A stretch of 18,695 bases of DNA, taken from assembly GCA_046049705.1 (NCBI GenBank), contig JBJOQZ010000050.1, positions 1 through 18,695 on the forward strand, in the 5' to 3' direction. The notes beneath the pieces were generated by a model that searched no databases, was not told the DNA's origin, and was given only the letters and a program-made list of their open reading frames with translations. The stretch is from DALYDD01 sp046049705. Its GTDB lineage: Bacteria > Patescibacteriota > Minisyncoccia > Phycocordibacterales > CAIZLB01. A program made the position numbers and the translations under genes. This document shows, in pieces, positions 6,506-12,903 of the stretch. How positions within the stretch are numbered: position 1 is the first letter of the stretch; each line of letters begins with the position of its first letter.

Positions 6506-7213
6506 TTAGATAATGGTATTTTTTCCTTTTAGATCGATGTGGTCATCCCATACAATAAGTTTCCATCTTTTTTCGGGTTTTGGTGCTCCAAACATGGTAC
6601 CGAAGATTCCTTTTTTTAGTTCGCAAACTGTTATCCCTGCATTGTTGGAAGGATTAAAGTAACTCAATTTATTGTAATCTGCTGCGGTCAATGTGTCTCT
6701 ATATAACATATATGCGATGAGCATTTTAAGAAAAATACCATGAGTGACCACAAGGATTTTTTTCGATTTTTGTGTTTCAAGGTATGCTAGGCAATCTCTT
6801 GCTCTATCGCGTAAATCAGAAAAGTTTTCTTCATCTGAGAATCTATATGTATCGTCATGATATGAATGATCGATGAGGTTAACGATTTTTCGTACCTCAG
6901 GATCGTCGACACTTTGCCCGATAATTTCAGAAGGATTTCGGCGCTCGGCAAGAAGTGCTGTGTACTCAATTTGGTTCTTGACCTTGAGATGCATATTTAT
7001 AATATCAGCAGTCTCGCGTGTGCGGTCAAAAGGGCTGCATAAAATTTTTTGTATCTTGCCATGTTCAGACTGTTCTTCAGCCAATCTTTCACCAGTAATA
7101 TGAGCTTGCTCGACACCTTTATCACTTAATTGACCGACAGAACCTTGGCGGATTCCTCTGTCATTTAAGATACTTTGCCCATGGCGAACGAAATAGAATA
7201 GGTGATCTGACAT
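6506..7213 (-). CDS. Histidine phosphatase family protein (phosphoglycerate mutase-like)
   Basis: A 235-residue member of histidine phosphatase branch 1, which transfers phosphate through an active-site histidine. FVRHGQS (Arg10, His11, Gly12) is the catalytic RHG motif, SPFDRTRETA (Arg64 region) holds the phosphate-pocket arginine, Glu90 in LLAERR is the likely proton donor, and VVTHG (His158) is the second conserved histidine. An insertion of about 35 residues (100-135, rich in Asp, Glu and His) and a C-terminal extension ending KGKNTII lie outside the core. The substrate could be a sugar phosphate, a nucleotide or a phosphoprotein. The ATG at 7213 is preceded by TGCTACACT and a 7-nt gap, predicting a leaderless mRNA. 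Confidence 0.9.
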   Translation of the reverse strand: MSDHLFYFVRHGQSILNDRGIRQGSVGQLSDKGVEQAHITGERLAEEQSEHGKIQKILCSPFDRTRETADIINMHLKVKNQIEYTALLAERRNPSEIIGQSVDDPEVRKIVNLIDHSYHDDTYRFSDEENFSDLRDRARDCLAYLETQKSKKILVVTHGIFLKMLIAYMLYRDTLTAADYNKLSYFNPSNNAGITVCELKKGIFGTMFGAPKPEKRWKLIVWDDHIDLKGKNTII

Positions 7214-7220
7214 TGGCCTT

Positions 7221-7229
7221 AGTGTAGCA
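7221..7229 (-). promoter_or_regulatory. Extended -10 for the histidine phosphatase (leaderless)
   Basis: On the minus strand TGCTACACT ends 7 nt before the ATG at 7213. A weak TTTACG lies 16 nt upstream of the hexamer. No Shine-Dalgarno can exist in so short a leader. Confidence 0.5.
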
Positions 7230-7314
7230 TATGTCTATTTCTCGTAAAAATGATAGGATAAATATGGACATGGGCACTTCCGCAGCATCTCCTCGTCTGT
7301 TTCATCGATACAGA

Positions 7315-7320
7315 TATACT
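7315..7320 (+). promoter_or_regulatory. -10 box for the fatty-acid-hydroxylase family gene
   Basis: TATACT at 7315-7320 predicts a start near 7327 and a leader of about 22 nt that is A/C-rich (ends CCAAAAACAAAACC) and has no Shine-Dalgarno. No clear -35 is seen. Confidence 0.4.
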
Positions 7321-7348
7321 CAGCAATTCAGTCTCCAAAAACAAAACC

Positions 7349-7945
7349 ATGACAACGTTCTTCTTAACACTCATCCTAGGGTTCGTGTTTTACGCATCCC
7401 TCATCGAATGGCTTCTGCACCGCTATGTGATGCACAAGCCAATATTCGGTTTCAAATATGCGTATGAAGCGCATGCCAAAGTGCACCATAGAGTGTATAA
7501 GGCCGATGGAACATATCACGAAGGTGATAGGCAACCACCACAGAAACATCTGATTCCTATGGCGTGGTGGAATAGTCCTGTCCTAGTAGCAATTGGATCA
7601 ACTCCATTTTTCTTCATCAGTCTTGCGATGGGAAATTGGGCGATCTATCTCGGCATCGTTCTGGCATTGGGGTTATACTATGCGGTTTATGAGTACTTTC
7701 ACTGGTGCATGCACTTGCCTAAAAAACGCAGGGTGACATACACTAGGCCAATCCGGTGGTATTTCCGTCTCATAAACGGGCACCATCTATTGCATCATAA
7801 ATACATGGGCAAGAACTTCAATGTTGTCTTGCCGATCTGGGACTTATTGCTCGGCACTTTAGTGCGTCGAGCTAAGGTCCCGTTTGAGCAGCCGAGAGAT
7901 CCGTTGTTGCCAGATCTGCAACCCAGACCGGCATCACCGAAGTAG
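7349..7945 (+). CDS. Fatty acid hydroxylase/sterol desaturase superfamily membrane protein
   Basis: A 198-residue integral membrane di-iron oxygenase. Family members hydroxylate or desaturate lipids, sterols or carotenoids with O2. All histidine clusters are present: HRYVMH (His24, His29), HAKVHH (His42, 46, 47), HWCMH (His118, 122) and HHLLHH (145-150), followed by NFNVVLPIWDLLLGTL, the family's end. Hydrophobic helices lie at about 3-22, 78-93 and 97-115. It resembles short CrtZ/FA2H-type enzymes. Codon use looks more C/G-rich than the neighbours, and the gene has its own leader and GC-rich terminator, so it may be a recent single-gene acquisition. The substrate is unknown; a desaturase lies at the window start. 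Confidence 0.88.
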   Translation: MTTFFLTLILGFVFYASLIEWLLHRYVMHKPIFGFKYAYEAHAKVHHRVYKADGTYHEGDRQPPQKHLIPMAWWNSPVLVAIGSTPFFFISLAMGNWAIYLGIVLALGLYYAVYEYFHWCMHLPKKRRVTYTRPIRWYFRLINGHHLLHHKYMGKNFNVVLPIWDLLLGTLVRRAKVPFEQPRDPLLPDLQPRPASPK

Positions 7946-7971
7946 TTCGTTTTCGGGATCAACAAAATCGC

Positions 7972-8012
7972 GCTCCTCCTTAGCTTTCGGGCTGAGGAGG
8001 GGCTTTTGTATT
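7972..8012 (+). terminator. Terminator of the fatty-acid-hydroxylase family gene
   Basis: GCTCCTCCTTAGC (7972-7984) pairs with GCTGAGGAGGGGC (7991-8003) through 13 bp including two G-U pairs, then TTTTGTATTT. Confidence 0.88.
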
Positions 8013-8032
8013 TGAGTATTGTGTGGAATTGG

Positions 8033-8072
8033 AAATGTAAAACCGCCCGCATGCAAGGGGTGCATGCGGGCG
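8033..8072 (-). terminator. Terminator of the VOC-like gene
   Basis: A perfect 12-bp GC-rich stem (CGCCCGCATGCA, 8044-8055, with TGCATGCGGGCG, 8061-8072; 5-nt loop). On the minus strand it is followed by GTTTTACATTT, a modest U-tract. It lies 30 bp past the stop of the minus-strand gene and 20 bp beyond the convergent plus-strand terminator tail. Confidence 0.8.
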
Positions 8073-8102
8073 ATGATGATTTAAGGGGGGGTAGTGTCCA
8101 GA

Positions 8103-8540
8103 TTAACATTCTGGATTATTCCCGCTTGAGGGCGTTGCCTGTGCAGGACGGAGCGGTACAGCTCTAAAAATCGGTTGGAGTGTGACAGCCCCGGGTATGA
8201 CAACAAGTGCATACCTTACCTCAGTACCCTCCGACTCTTCCTGGAAGGAAACTTCTTCAGGGGTAAATGCACCCTTCATCCACGCCACTGCCTCAGTATA
8301 CGTTTCTGATGAAGGGAAGGGGATGGCAATATGGCAAGTTTTGCCGGGTGGCACCTCGTAGTTCCTTGCGTAGTTCAGCTCAAAGATTTGTCCACCGAAG
8401 AGGCAAAATATTGCCCCTCCAGGGATTTCTTTGATGATCTCACCGCCGAGTCTGGCCAGAAATTCGGCAGTCAGCTTCGGGTGGGTTGAAGGCAGGCACA
8501 CGTGTTCTACTGTAGCGCCTTTGAATGGATTTTTCATCAT
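8103..8540 (-). CDS. Small VOC-like (glyoxalase-fold) protein, tentative
   Basis: A 145-residue cytoplasmic protein. The pattern of a strand with VEHVCLP, a helix LTAEFLARLGGEI, then GAIFCLFGGQIFELNYA and later CHIAIPFPS resembles one half-repeat set of the vicinal-oxygen-chelate fold, with His (EHV), Glu (FELN) and His (CHIA) as possible metal ligands. Identity is uncertain and no substrate can be given. The frame extends upstream to 8630, but ATG 8540 is chosen because GAAGGAG (8554-8548) lies 7 nt before it, the clearest Shine-Dalgarno in the window. Together with its long hairpin-bearing leader and GC-rich terminator, this sets it apart from its leaderless neighbours. Confidence 0.6.
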   Translation of the reverse strand: MMKNPFKGATVEHVCLPSTHPKLTAEFLARLGGEIIKEIPGGAIFCLFGGQIFELNYARNYEVPPGKTCHIAIPFPSSETYTEAVAWMKGAFTPEEVSFQEESEGTEVRYALVVIPGAVTLQPIFRAVPLRPAQATPSSGNNPEC

Positions 8541-8547
8541 TATTGTA

Positions 8548-8588
8548 CTCCTTCTACTTCTCACACTCTGCCGCCAGCAGAAAGTGTG
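8548..8588 (-). promoter_or_regulatory. Shine-Dalgarno and 5' leader hairpin of the VOC-like gene
   Basis: The minus-strand leader holds GAAGGAG (8554-8548), which fixes the start at 8540. Just upstream is an imperfect hairpin (8588-8563: CACACT...CTGC against GCAGAGTGTG with a 2-nt bulge). TATAAA further up (about 8627-8622) is a candidate -10. The hairpin could modulate access to the ribosome site, but nothing proves it. Confidence 0.5.
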
Positions 8589-8759
8589 CGGAGAGGTAGA
8601 TGGTTGAAGTGGAGAATGTGCTTTATACAAGTATCGACGTATCGAGAGGCTGGTATGCTGGCAAAGTACAAACTGTCAAAACTATACTTTTGCATTGATA
8701 CTCTGTCAATACAAAACAAATGAAGTTGTCGATTGATGGAAAAGAACGCTATCTTTGTT

Positions 8760-8765
8760 TATACT
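8760..8765 (+). promoter_or_regulatory. -10 box giving a leaderless start at 8772
   Basis: TATACT ends exactly 6 nt before the ATG at 8772, so position +1 would be the A of the start codon. This argues against the in-frame ATG at 8733, which lies upstream of the box. Confidence 0.6.
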
Positions 8766-8771
8766 ATAGAC

Positions 8772-9041
8772 ATGGAGTCAAATAAAAATCCCTGGTTTAA
8801 ACGCAAGACATATGGATGGGGCTGGATTCCTTGCACATGGCAAGGCTGGCTGGCGACACTTGTATATATTGCCTTGCTTACACTTTTTGTATCATGGCTT
8901 GAGCCGATGGATACATTTAAACAAGTTGTGATCAAGTTCATTTTGCCTTTAAGTATTATTACACTAGCATTTATCGAATTGGCATATAAAAAAGGGGAAA
9001 CACCAAAGTGGCAGTGGGGTAAAGCAAAAGAAAATAAATAA
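8772..9041 (+). CDS. Small two-helix membrane protein, function unknown
   Basis: An 89-residue protein from ATG 8772. It opens with a Trp-rich, basic stretch (NPWFKRKTYGWGWIPCTWQGW) and has two hydrophobic segments, about ATLVYIALLTLFVSWL and VVIKFILPLSIITLAFIEL, then a hydrophilic, charged tail (KKGETPKWQWGKAKENK). The Y-GWGW-P-TW-GW opening recalls small uncharacterised proteins found in many CPR genomes, but I can name no function. The frame runs up to 8733; the later start is chosen because TATACT ends 6 nt before it, which would give a leaderless mRNA. It converges on the PH-domain gene. Confidence 0.75.
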   Translation: MESNKNPWFKRKTYGWGWIPCTWQGWLATLVYIALLTLFVSWLEPMDTFKQVVIKFILPLSIITLAFIELAYKKGETPKWQWGKAKENK

Positions 9042-9109
9042 AACCGCGAGATTTGGGCAAGAGTTCTAAGTCTGAGAGTTGTCGCTTAAAACTCAAAATA
9101 GCCTAAGAA

Positions 9110-9982
9110 TTATTTAAATGAAATACCATCGATTCTTCGATGTGCTTCTTTGTGCAGTCTCGCTTGCTCTGCTCTTTTTGCATCGTGAATATGCTGATCA
9201 TCAGCGATATGTGCAAGCTCAGTAATATCATCTATATCGCCAATATCATCAAAACTTGTTTTAGTGGCATGTGAACGCGGTATATGTTTTATGTTCTGGT
9301 CCAATGTATCTTTGTATCTAGGAATATCTTTTTTGACTGACTTGTGAGAAACAAGGATTTCATTTTCATTCATATCTTCAGGGTCATCGTCTATAATTTC
9401 ATCTTCCTCATCCGCTAGATCGTGACCTTCTCTGATTTTTGATGCGTATTCGATCAATTGTTCAGACAATCCACGCGCAACCTTTGTATCAATTACAGGA
9501 ATCAAAAATTGTTTTGTCTTATTTTCTTCATGTGAAAGACTTTTGTCAGCGGCTGTTACGATGTCGAGTTGTGCAACTCCAAACATACGATAGTGATATG
9601 GTCTGGCGATATGTACATTGCTAATCTGTTGATAGGGGATTGTAGTTTCTCGCACGAAGAACAACCCGCGATTCAGGTGAAATGCATAGTCACTTAAGAT
9701 AAATTTATAATGCATATAATGCTCTGCTGCCATAAGGAATCCAAAAAAAATGACCATAATTCCAATCATGAGGAACCAGAGTGAAAGCATCGGAACCGTG
9801 ATAAACCAATCGGGGTGTGCAAATAAGAAGTCATTTACATAGGTGTAGAGTGCCCCGTAGTAGATATGATAGGTGAGGAATAAAATCAAAGCTCCGATAA
9901 GAGTAAGTACCCATCCATGCTTAACATAAAGAAATAAGAAAGTCCTTGTACCGCGTTTATGTTTTTTATGACGTTCGAACAT
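9110..9982 (-). CDS. Bacterial PH-domain (bPH2/YdbS-like) membrane protein with long acidic tail
   Basis: A 290-residue membrane protein from ATG 9982. Two helices (about 23-40 and 60-85) are followed by a bPH2 domain (about 88-165): YKFILSDYAFHLNRGLFFVRETTIPYQQISNVHIARPYHYRMFGVAQLDIVTAA in family order, with the typical IPYQQISNV and RMFGVAQLDI blocks. From about 185 on, the tail is acidic and probably disordered (DLADEEDEIIDDDPEDMNE), then His-rich. Members sit in the inner membrane with unknown roles. The frame extends 7 codons further up, but TGCTATACT ends 6 nt before ATG 9982, so a leaderless mRNA starting there is preferred. The promoter lies just after the terminator of the upstream gene. 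Confidence 0.82.
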   Translation of the reverse strand: MFERHKKHKRGTRTFLFLYVKHGWVLTLIGALILFLTYHIYYGALYTYVNDFLFAHPDWFITVPMLSLWFLMIGIMVIFFGFLMAAEHYMHYKFILSDYAFHLNRGLFFVRETTIPYQQISNVHIARPYHYRMFGVAQLDIVTAADKSLSHEENKTKQFLIPVIDTKVARGLSEQLIEYASKIREGHDLADEEDEIIDDDPEDMNENEILVSHKSVKKDIPRYKDTLDQNIKHIPRSHATKTSFDDIGDIDDITELAHIADDQHIHDAKRAEQARLHKEAHRRIDGISFK

Positions 9983-9988
9983 GTGTAT

Positions 9989-9997
9989 AGTATAGCA
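9989..9997 (-). promoter_or_regulatory. Extended -10 (TGCTATACT) for the PH-domain gene
   Basis: On the minus strand TGCTATACT ends 6 nt before ATG 9982. The same nine bases with the same spacing precede the 28-aa gene at 10606. Confidence 0.65.
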
Positions 9998-10000
9998 AAT

Positions 10001-10040
10001 CAAAAAGAATAATCCTCCTCAGATAGCTGAGACGGATTAT
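10001..10040 (-). terminator. Terminator after the Excalibur gene
   Basis: On the minus strand ATAATCC pairs with GGATTAT (10040-10034 with 10015-10009) and, inside, CTCA pairs with TGAG around a 6-nt loop, followed by TCTTTTTG. It lies 24 bp beyond the Excalibur stop and directly before the PH-gene promoter. Confidence 0.8.
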
Positions 10041-10063
10041 AGGCTGTCTAATATAAGATAGGA

Positions 10064-10483
10064 TTACTTTTTACCTACCGGAAGATGTTCACAGGCATTA
10101 CCATCTTTATTGCCATCGAGTCGATTTGTGTCTCCTTTGACACCACCTGCATTATCAAAGAAAGTTTGTGCTTCGGGTCGATTTGCAAAATCTTCACAGT
10201 TGTATTCGTCGGTAGGTTTTCCACTTCCATCAGTGACAACGTTTCCTGTTTTGTCTCGCATCACTTTTGCTTCACTAAGTGATTGTCCGTCGAGGAGTTT
10301 GCCGAGATCGAAGTCATTGTTTGTGGCTTCAAGTCCCAGTGCGCCAAGAAGAATAATCAATACCCCGAGCAATACTTTCTTTTTACCCGTTGTCGGCTTA
10401 TAACCAGTTTTTACTTTTTGTTTTGTGTTTGAAACAGTATCTCCAATCGCATCTTTTATTTTGTCGAGATTATTGAGGTCCAT
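10064..10483 (-). CDS. Membrane-anchored Excalibur calcium-binding domain protein
   Basis: A 139-residue protein: a short cytoplasmic, amphipathic N-terminus (LDKIKDAIGDTVSNTKQKV), one membrane helix (about 36-52, VLLGVLIILLGALGL), a spacer, and a C-terminal Excalibur domain (94-133). The domain has YNCEDFANRPEAQTFFDNAGG then DTNRLDGNKDGNACE: two cysteines (96, 131) and the D-x-N-x-D-G calcium loop. Such domains usually sit outside the membrane and often accompany surface nucleases or wall proteins; here it stands alone. No good promoter lies directly upstream, and the 28-aa peptide gene ends 36 bp before it on the same strand, so the two probably form an operon ending at 10001-10040. Confidence 0.88.
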   Translation of the reverse strand: MDLNNLDKIKDAIGDTVSNTKQKVKTGYKPTTGKKKVLLGVLIILLGALGLEATNNDFDLGKLLDGQSLSEAKVMRDKTGNVVTDGSGKPTDEYNCEDFANRPEAQTFFDNAGGVKGDTNRLDGNKDGNACEHLPVGKK

Positions 10484-10519
10484 GTGAGTTATGTGTGTTA
10501 AGGCTTTGCTTTGTGTAAA

Positions 10520-10606
10520 TTATTGAAAATAAAGATAAAGCACGATGAGGATAAGGATAATAATAATTCCCATGCGCCACTTTTTACTATTTCGAATTGA
10601 TTGCAT
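10520..10606 (-). CDS. 28-residue single-helix membrane peptide (leaderless)
   Basis: This short frame begins MQSIRNSKKWRMG and ends with the hydrophobic run IIIILILIVLYLYFQ before TAA at 10522-10520. It has a basic head and one membrane-spanning helix, typical of bacterial small membrane proteins. The main support is its promoter: TGCTATACT at 10621-10613 ends exactly 6 nt before the ATG, the same sequence and spacing as the PH-domain gene at 9982. It lies 36 bp upstream of the Excalibur gene on the same strand and probably shares its transcript. Function is unknown; it might regulate or partner a membrane protein such as the Excalibur product. It could instead be a leader peptide. Confidence 0.6.
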   Translation of the reverse strand: MQSIRNSKKWRMGIIIILILIVLYLYFQ

Positions 10607-10612
10607 GGATAT

Positions 10613-10621
10613 AGTATAGCA
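10613..10621 (-). promoter_or_regulatory. Extended -10 (TGCTATACT) for the 28-aa peptide and Excalibur genes
   Basis: Minus-strand TGCTATACT ends 6 nt before ATG 10606. It is the only convincing promoter upstream of the Excalibur gene. Confidence 0.6.
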
Positions 10622-10664
10622 GACGACTTATGGTGGTTTCGTATAAAAGGCGGAAATCTAAACA

Positions 10665-10697
10665 AGCAAATACCCACCCCAGTTGCCCGGGGTGGGT
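10665..10697 (-). terminator. Terminator of the orphan gene at 10709-11326
   Basis: ACCCACCCC (10672-10680) pairs perfectly with GGGGTGGGT (10689-10697) over an 8-nt loop. On the minus strand it is followed by ATTTGCTTGTTT, a weak U-tract. Confidence 0.75.
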
Positions 10698-10708
10698 GAG
10701 TGGTTTGA

Positions 10709-11326
10709 TCAAGTGTCTCCATACAGGCGCAATACTTCATTGGCAAAGAATGGATAAAGTGATCTATCCGGATTGTCGACGTTGGAGTATCGATCACGGA
10801 TCTCGTTTGCGAGCTGCACGAGTATAGATGGCTTCACAGGTAGGTCACCAACCAAATCTCCATGCGTGACTGTATGTAAATCCAGTAATAGTCGTACAAG
10901 TTTTGGGCATTCTTCATCCATAAACCCAAGTTTCTTTGCACAGCGGATATACCACCAATACAGATTACACAAGGTATATTGGATGAGGGCTTGTGTCTCC
11001 AAAGCTTTAGGTCCTAAGTCAAATGATAATTGCATTGCTGGCTTTACTTTGAATCTATCTGACTCCTGTTCAGCTTGGACTTTGATAATCCGAGCACAGA
11101 CCTCTTCCAGGATATTGCCCTCATAGTCGCTCGGATGGCCACGAGATGGGATAAGGTGTCGGAATTCGATTGCATCTGATTGCAATGATCTTCCAAAGCT
11201 ATATCCACCATGATCATACTTAACATAGAGGGCCGCAAGGAGTACGGCAAACAAATCCGTGTTTGTAAGGGATTTGAGTGATTTTTTTACCGGCTGCTCA
11301 ACCGGTTGTTCAGACTCGGTTGGCAT
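10709..11326 (-). CDS. Hypothetical cytoplasmic protein, helical
   Basis: A 205-residue protein not recognised from any family. The chosen start (MPTESEQPVEQPVKK) begins a polar, probably disordered head of about 25 residues. The rest is mainly helical, with LTNTDLFAVLLAALYVKYDHGG, a Trp/Tyr/Cys-rich helix (YTLCNLYWWYIRCAKKLGF) and an end reading PFFANEVLRLYGDT. No signal peptide, membrane segment or catalytic motif is evident. The frame continues to 11392, but that extension is hydrophobic and Cys/Trp-rich in an unlikely way. Codon use is mixed and more C/G-rich than the flanking hydrolase gene, and it has its own GC-rich terminator. A direct repeat GTGACCA lies upstream (11365-11390 region). 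Confidence 0.6.
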   Translation of the reverse strand: MPTESEQPVEQPVKKSLKSLTNTDLFAVLLAALYVKYDHGGYSFGRSLQSDAIEFRHLIPSRGHPSDYEGNILEEVCARIIKVQAEQESDRFKVKPAMQLSFDLGPKALETQALIQYTLCNLYWWYIRCAKKLGFMDEECPKLVRLLLDLHTVTHGDLVGDLPVKPSILVQLANEIRDRYSNVDNPDRSLYPFFANEVLRLYGDT

Positions 11327-11476
11327 ATGGGTATTTAGTGAATGGTTGCGATTGAAAAAACAAAGTGACCAAAACAGGGGAGGTGACCACATATTGCATC
11401 ACTTGAAATGTGCAATTGGTTCTGACGATCATGATACATGACTTTTTTTAGGGTGTCTATGGTGTGGTTCTAGTAG

Positions 11477-12070
11477 TTATTTCACCCAAGGTGTCAATAT
11501 AGACTTGATTACATTCCACATCTTCTTTCTCTCCAATTGCGAGACGATAAAATCATGAGGGATATCTATTTCTTGTGCATGACTCAATTGACTTAGTGCC
11601 TCAATAGTTTTATCTGGACACCATGAATCGTGTTGAGTATACAAAAAGTGGACTTTGTCTTTATATGGAGCGATTGATGAAAAATCAAATAGTGCTTTAT
11701 TGTACAATTCACATTTTCGCACACCAAACCGAAGACTTTTAATTGTACTTGGCCCAAGATAAGGAAATAAAACGATTACGGTATCAATTTTCTCCGGATA
11801 TTTTGCAAGAATACGGAGTGCAAAATAACTTCCAGCAGAATGGGCAATCAAGGTAAGTGGCGTCCCTTGAAATGCCTCAAGAAATATTTTTTCATAATGT
11901 TCCAAGAGAAAGGCGTCATATGTAGCGCTATCAAGGTGCTTGTCGAAGATAACATAAGAAGATATATATCTAATATCCAATGTTGGATCTTCAATTGTTA
12001 TTTCTGTAATCCAATCTGTATATTGTTTTTGTATGGCTGGATTACCTGGAAAAAGGAGACATGTTTTCAT
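11477..12070 (-). CDS. Alpha/beta hydrolase, LDAH-like
   Basis: A 197-residue serine hydrolase. It opens with KTCLLFPGNPAIQKQYTDWI, which matches the PGNPG-xxxFY oxyanion region of lipid-droplet-associated hydrolase (LDAH) relatives. The nucleophile elbow is LIAHSAGSYFAL (Ser78), as in LDAH's HSIGSY. Asp148 (YTQHDSWCPD) and His172 (DIPHDFIV) are in the right order to complete the triad. It is shorter than eukaryotic LDAH, mainly because the cap region is small. The substrate is probably an ester or lipid, but this is not shown. ATG 12070 is preceded by TGCTATCAT and an 8-nt gap, predicting a leaderless mRNA. No clear terminator follows. Confidence 0.82.
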   Translation of the reverse strand: MKTCLLFPGNPAIQKQYTDWITEITIEDPTLDIRYISSYVIFDKHLDSATYDAFLLEHYEKIFLEAFQGTPLTLIAHSAGSYFALRILAKYPEKIDTVIVLFPYLGPSTIKSLRFGVRKCELYNKALFDFSSIAPYKDKVHFLYTQHDSWCPDKTIEALSQLSHAQEIDIPHDFIVSQLERKKMWNVIKSILTPWVK

Positions 12071-12078
12071 GTAGAACT

Positions 12079-12087
12079 ATGATAGCA
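12079..12087 (-). promoter_or_regulatory. Extended -10 for the LDAH-like hydrolase
   Basis: Minus-strand TGCTATCAT ends 8 nt before ATG 12070. It fits the leaderless pattern of the window. Confidence 0.45.
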
Positions 12088-12256
12088 CGATAGGTATATA
12101 GGCGGTAAAAATATTGTGAGAGTATGCTCATTAAGTGGTTCAATATGTGAAAGACGATATCAAATTGGTCTTTGTGTACAAAAAAGATGTGTTTTCTTTG
12201 TAGAGACTGATATAATTTGTATTATTATTGTCTTAGGTATCTACTTATAAAATTAC

Positions 12257-12682
12257 ATGAAAATATTTTTAATTATTCTTTCCGCACTCATTCTTCTGAT
12301 TGGAGGAATAAGCATCTCGTCAATGGTTTCTGGATCGAAAACAGATAATAAAATCTATAAGGTTATTGATTGGTCCGGCATAACGCCGCCATGGTGGATG
12401 GATAGAGGTGAATTAACTACAAAATCTCTCGAAGAAAATAAAGTAGAAATTTTTGTAGAGTACAATCTGACGAAAGGAAGAGGTACTAAAGATATGTTTG
12501 CAAAATGGATAAAAGAAGATATTAAGGTTACAAATGCTTTGCAAACTGCAATAAAGAAAGAGGGAACTGAAGATGGAAGCATGCGATATGAAGTGTCACC
12601 TCAAATGGGTGCTGACTATGCAGAGATGATTATAAATGAAAATGCTGGAACACTTGCATTCAAGGTAATCGGGACAAAGTAA
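12257..12682 (+). CDS. Exported or membrane-anchored small protein, function unknown
   Basis: A 141-residue protein with an N-terminal hydrophobic helix (about 3-25, IFLIILSALILLIGGISISSMV) that may be a signal anchor, followed by a soluble domain. The domain has a Trp-rich segment (DWSGITPPWWMDRGEL), beta-like stretches (VEIFVEYNL) and an acidic middle, and ends NENAGTLAFKVIGTK. There is no cysteine for lipidation and I recognise no family. TATAAA at 12246-12251 ends 5 nt before the ATG; TATAAT at 12211-12216 is an alternative that would give a leader of about 35 nt. The upstream gap of 186 bp is shared with the divergent hydrolase gene and holds nothing else I can name. Confidence 0.65.
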   Translation: MKIFLIILSALILLIGGISISSMVSGSKTDNKIYKVIDWSGITPPWWMDRGELTTKSLEENKVEIFVEYNLTKGRGTKDMFAKWIKEDIKVTNALQTAIKKEGTEDGSMRYEVSPQMGADYAEMIINENAGTLAFKVIGTK

Positions 12683-12801
12683 GTGTGTTTTGAGGTGTTT
12701 GACTTGATTTTTTATTGTTCGACTACCAATACACTTTTCATCTTAGAGAATGTCTTTTGAAGCAAGTACCATGGCCTGTATGCACTAGAGAATATATATA
12801 C

Positions 12802-12831
12802 TTGACTTATACACATATATTATGGTATAAT
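12802..12831 (+). promoter_or_regulatory. Sigma70-type promoter for the secreted protein gene
   Basis: TTGACT (12802-12807), an 18-nt spacer and TGGTATAAT (TATAAT 12826-12831) make the best full promoter in the window. Transcription should start near 12838, giving a leader of about 66 nt. A palindrome begins 2 nt after the -10. Confidence 0.8.
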
Positions 12832-12832
12832 A

Positions 12833-12856
12833 TATGTGTTCAATTACGAACACATA
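12833..12856 (+). repeat. Palindrome at the transcription start: operator or 5' stem-loop
   Basis: TATGTGTTC-AATTAC-GAACACATA has perfect 9-bp arms and covers the predicted +1. It could be a repressor operator or, in RNA, a 5' hairpin. Its half-site ATGTGTTCA also occurs at 14505-14513, in the promoter of the small winged-helix gene. Confidence 0.6.
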
Positions 12857-12903
12857 GTTCACAATTCAGACTTCAGACAAACTCAACTCAGCCAATCCAA
12901 AAA

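Noticed and set aside
6481..6512. Inverted repeat TATCTAAA...TTTAGATA at the convergent gene junction
   Set aside because: Only 8 bp, AT-rich, with a 16-nt loop, overlapping the 3' end of the phosphatase gene; possible weak terminator but not listed as a feature.
7231..7467. 78-codon plus-strand frame before the hydroxylase
   Set aside because: Overlaps the start of the histidine-rich enzyme in another frame and has low-plausibility composition.
9061..9094. Inverted repeat GAGTTCTAAG...CTTAAAACTC between convergent genes
   Set aside because: Ten-base arms with one wobble but a 14-nt loop and no U-tract on either strand; not enough to call a terminator.
10498..10797. 99-codon minus-strand frame covering the 28-aa peptide region
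   Set aside because: It crosses a terminator and the end of another gene and has no promoter; the 28-codon frame in another phase has an exact leaderless promoter.
12715..12903. Upstream extension of the secreted protein gene
   Set aside because: The extension contains the TTGACT/TATAAT promoter and precedes a perfect signal peptide starting at 12904.
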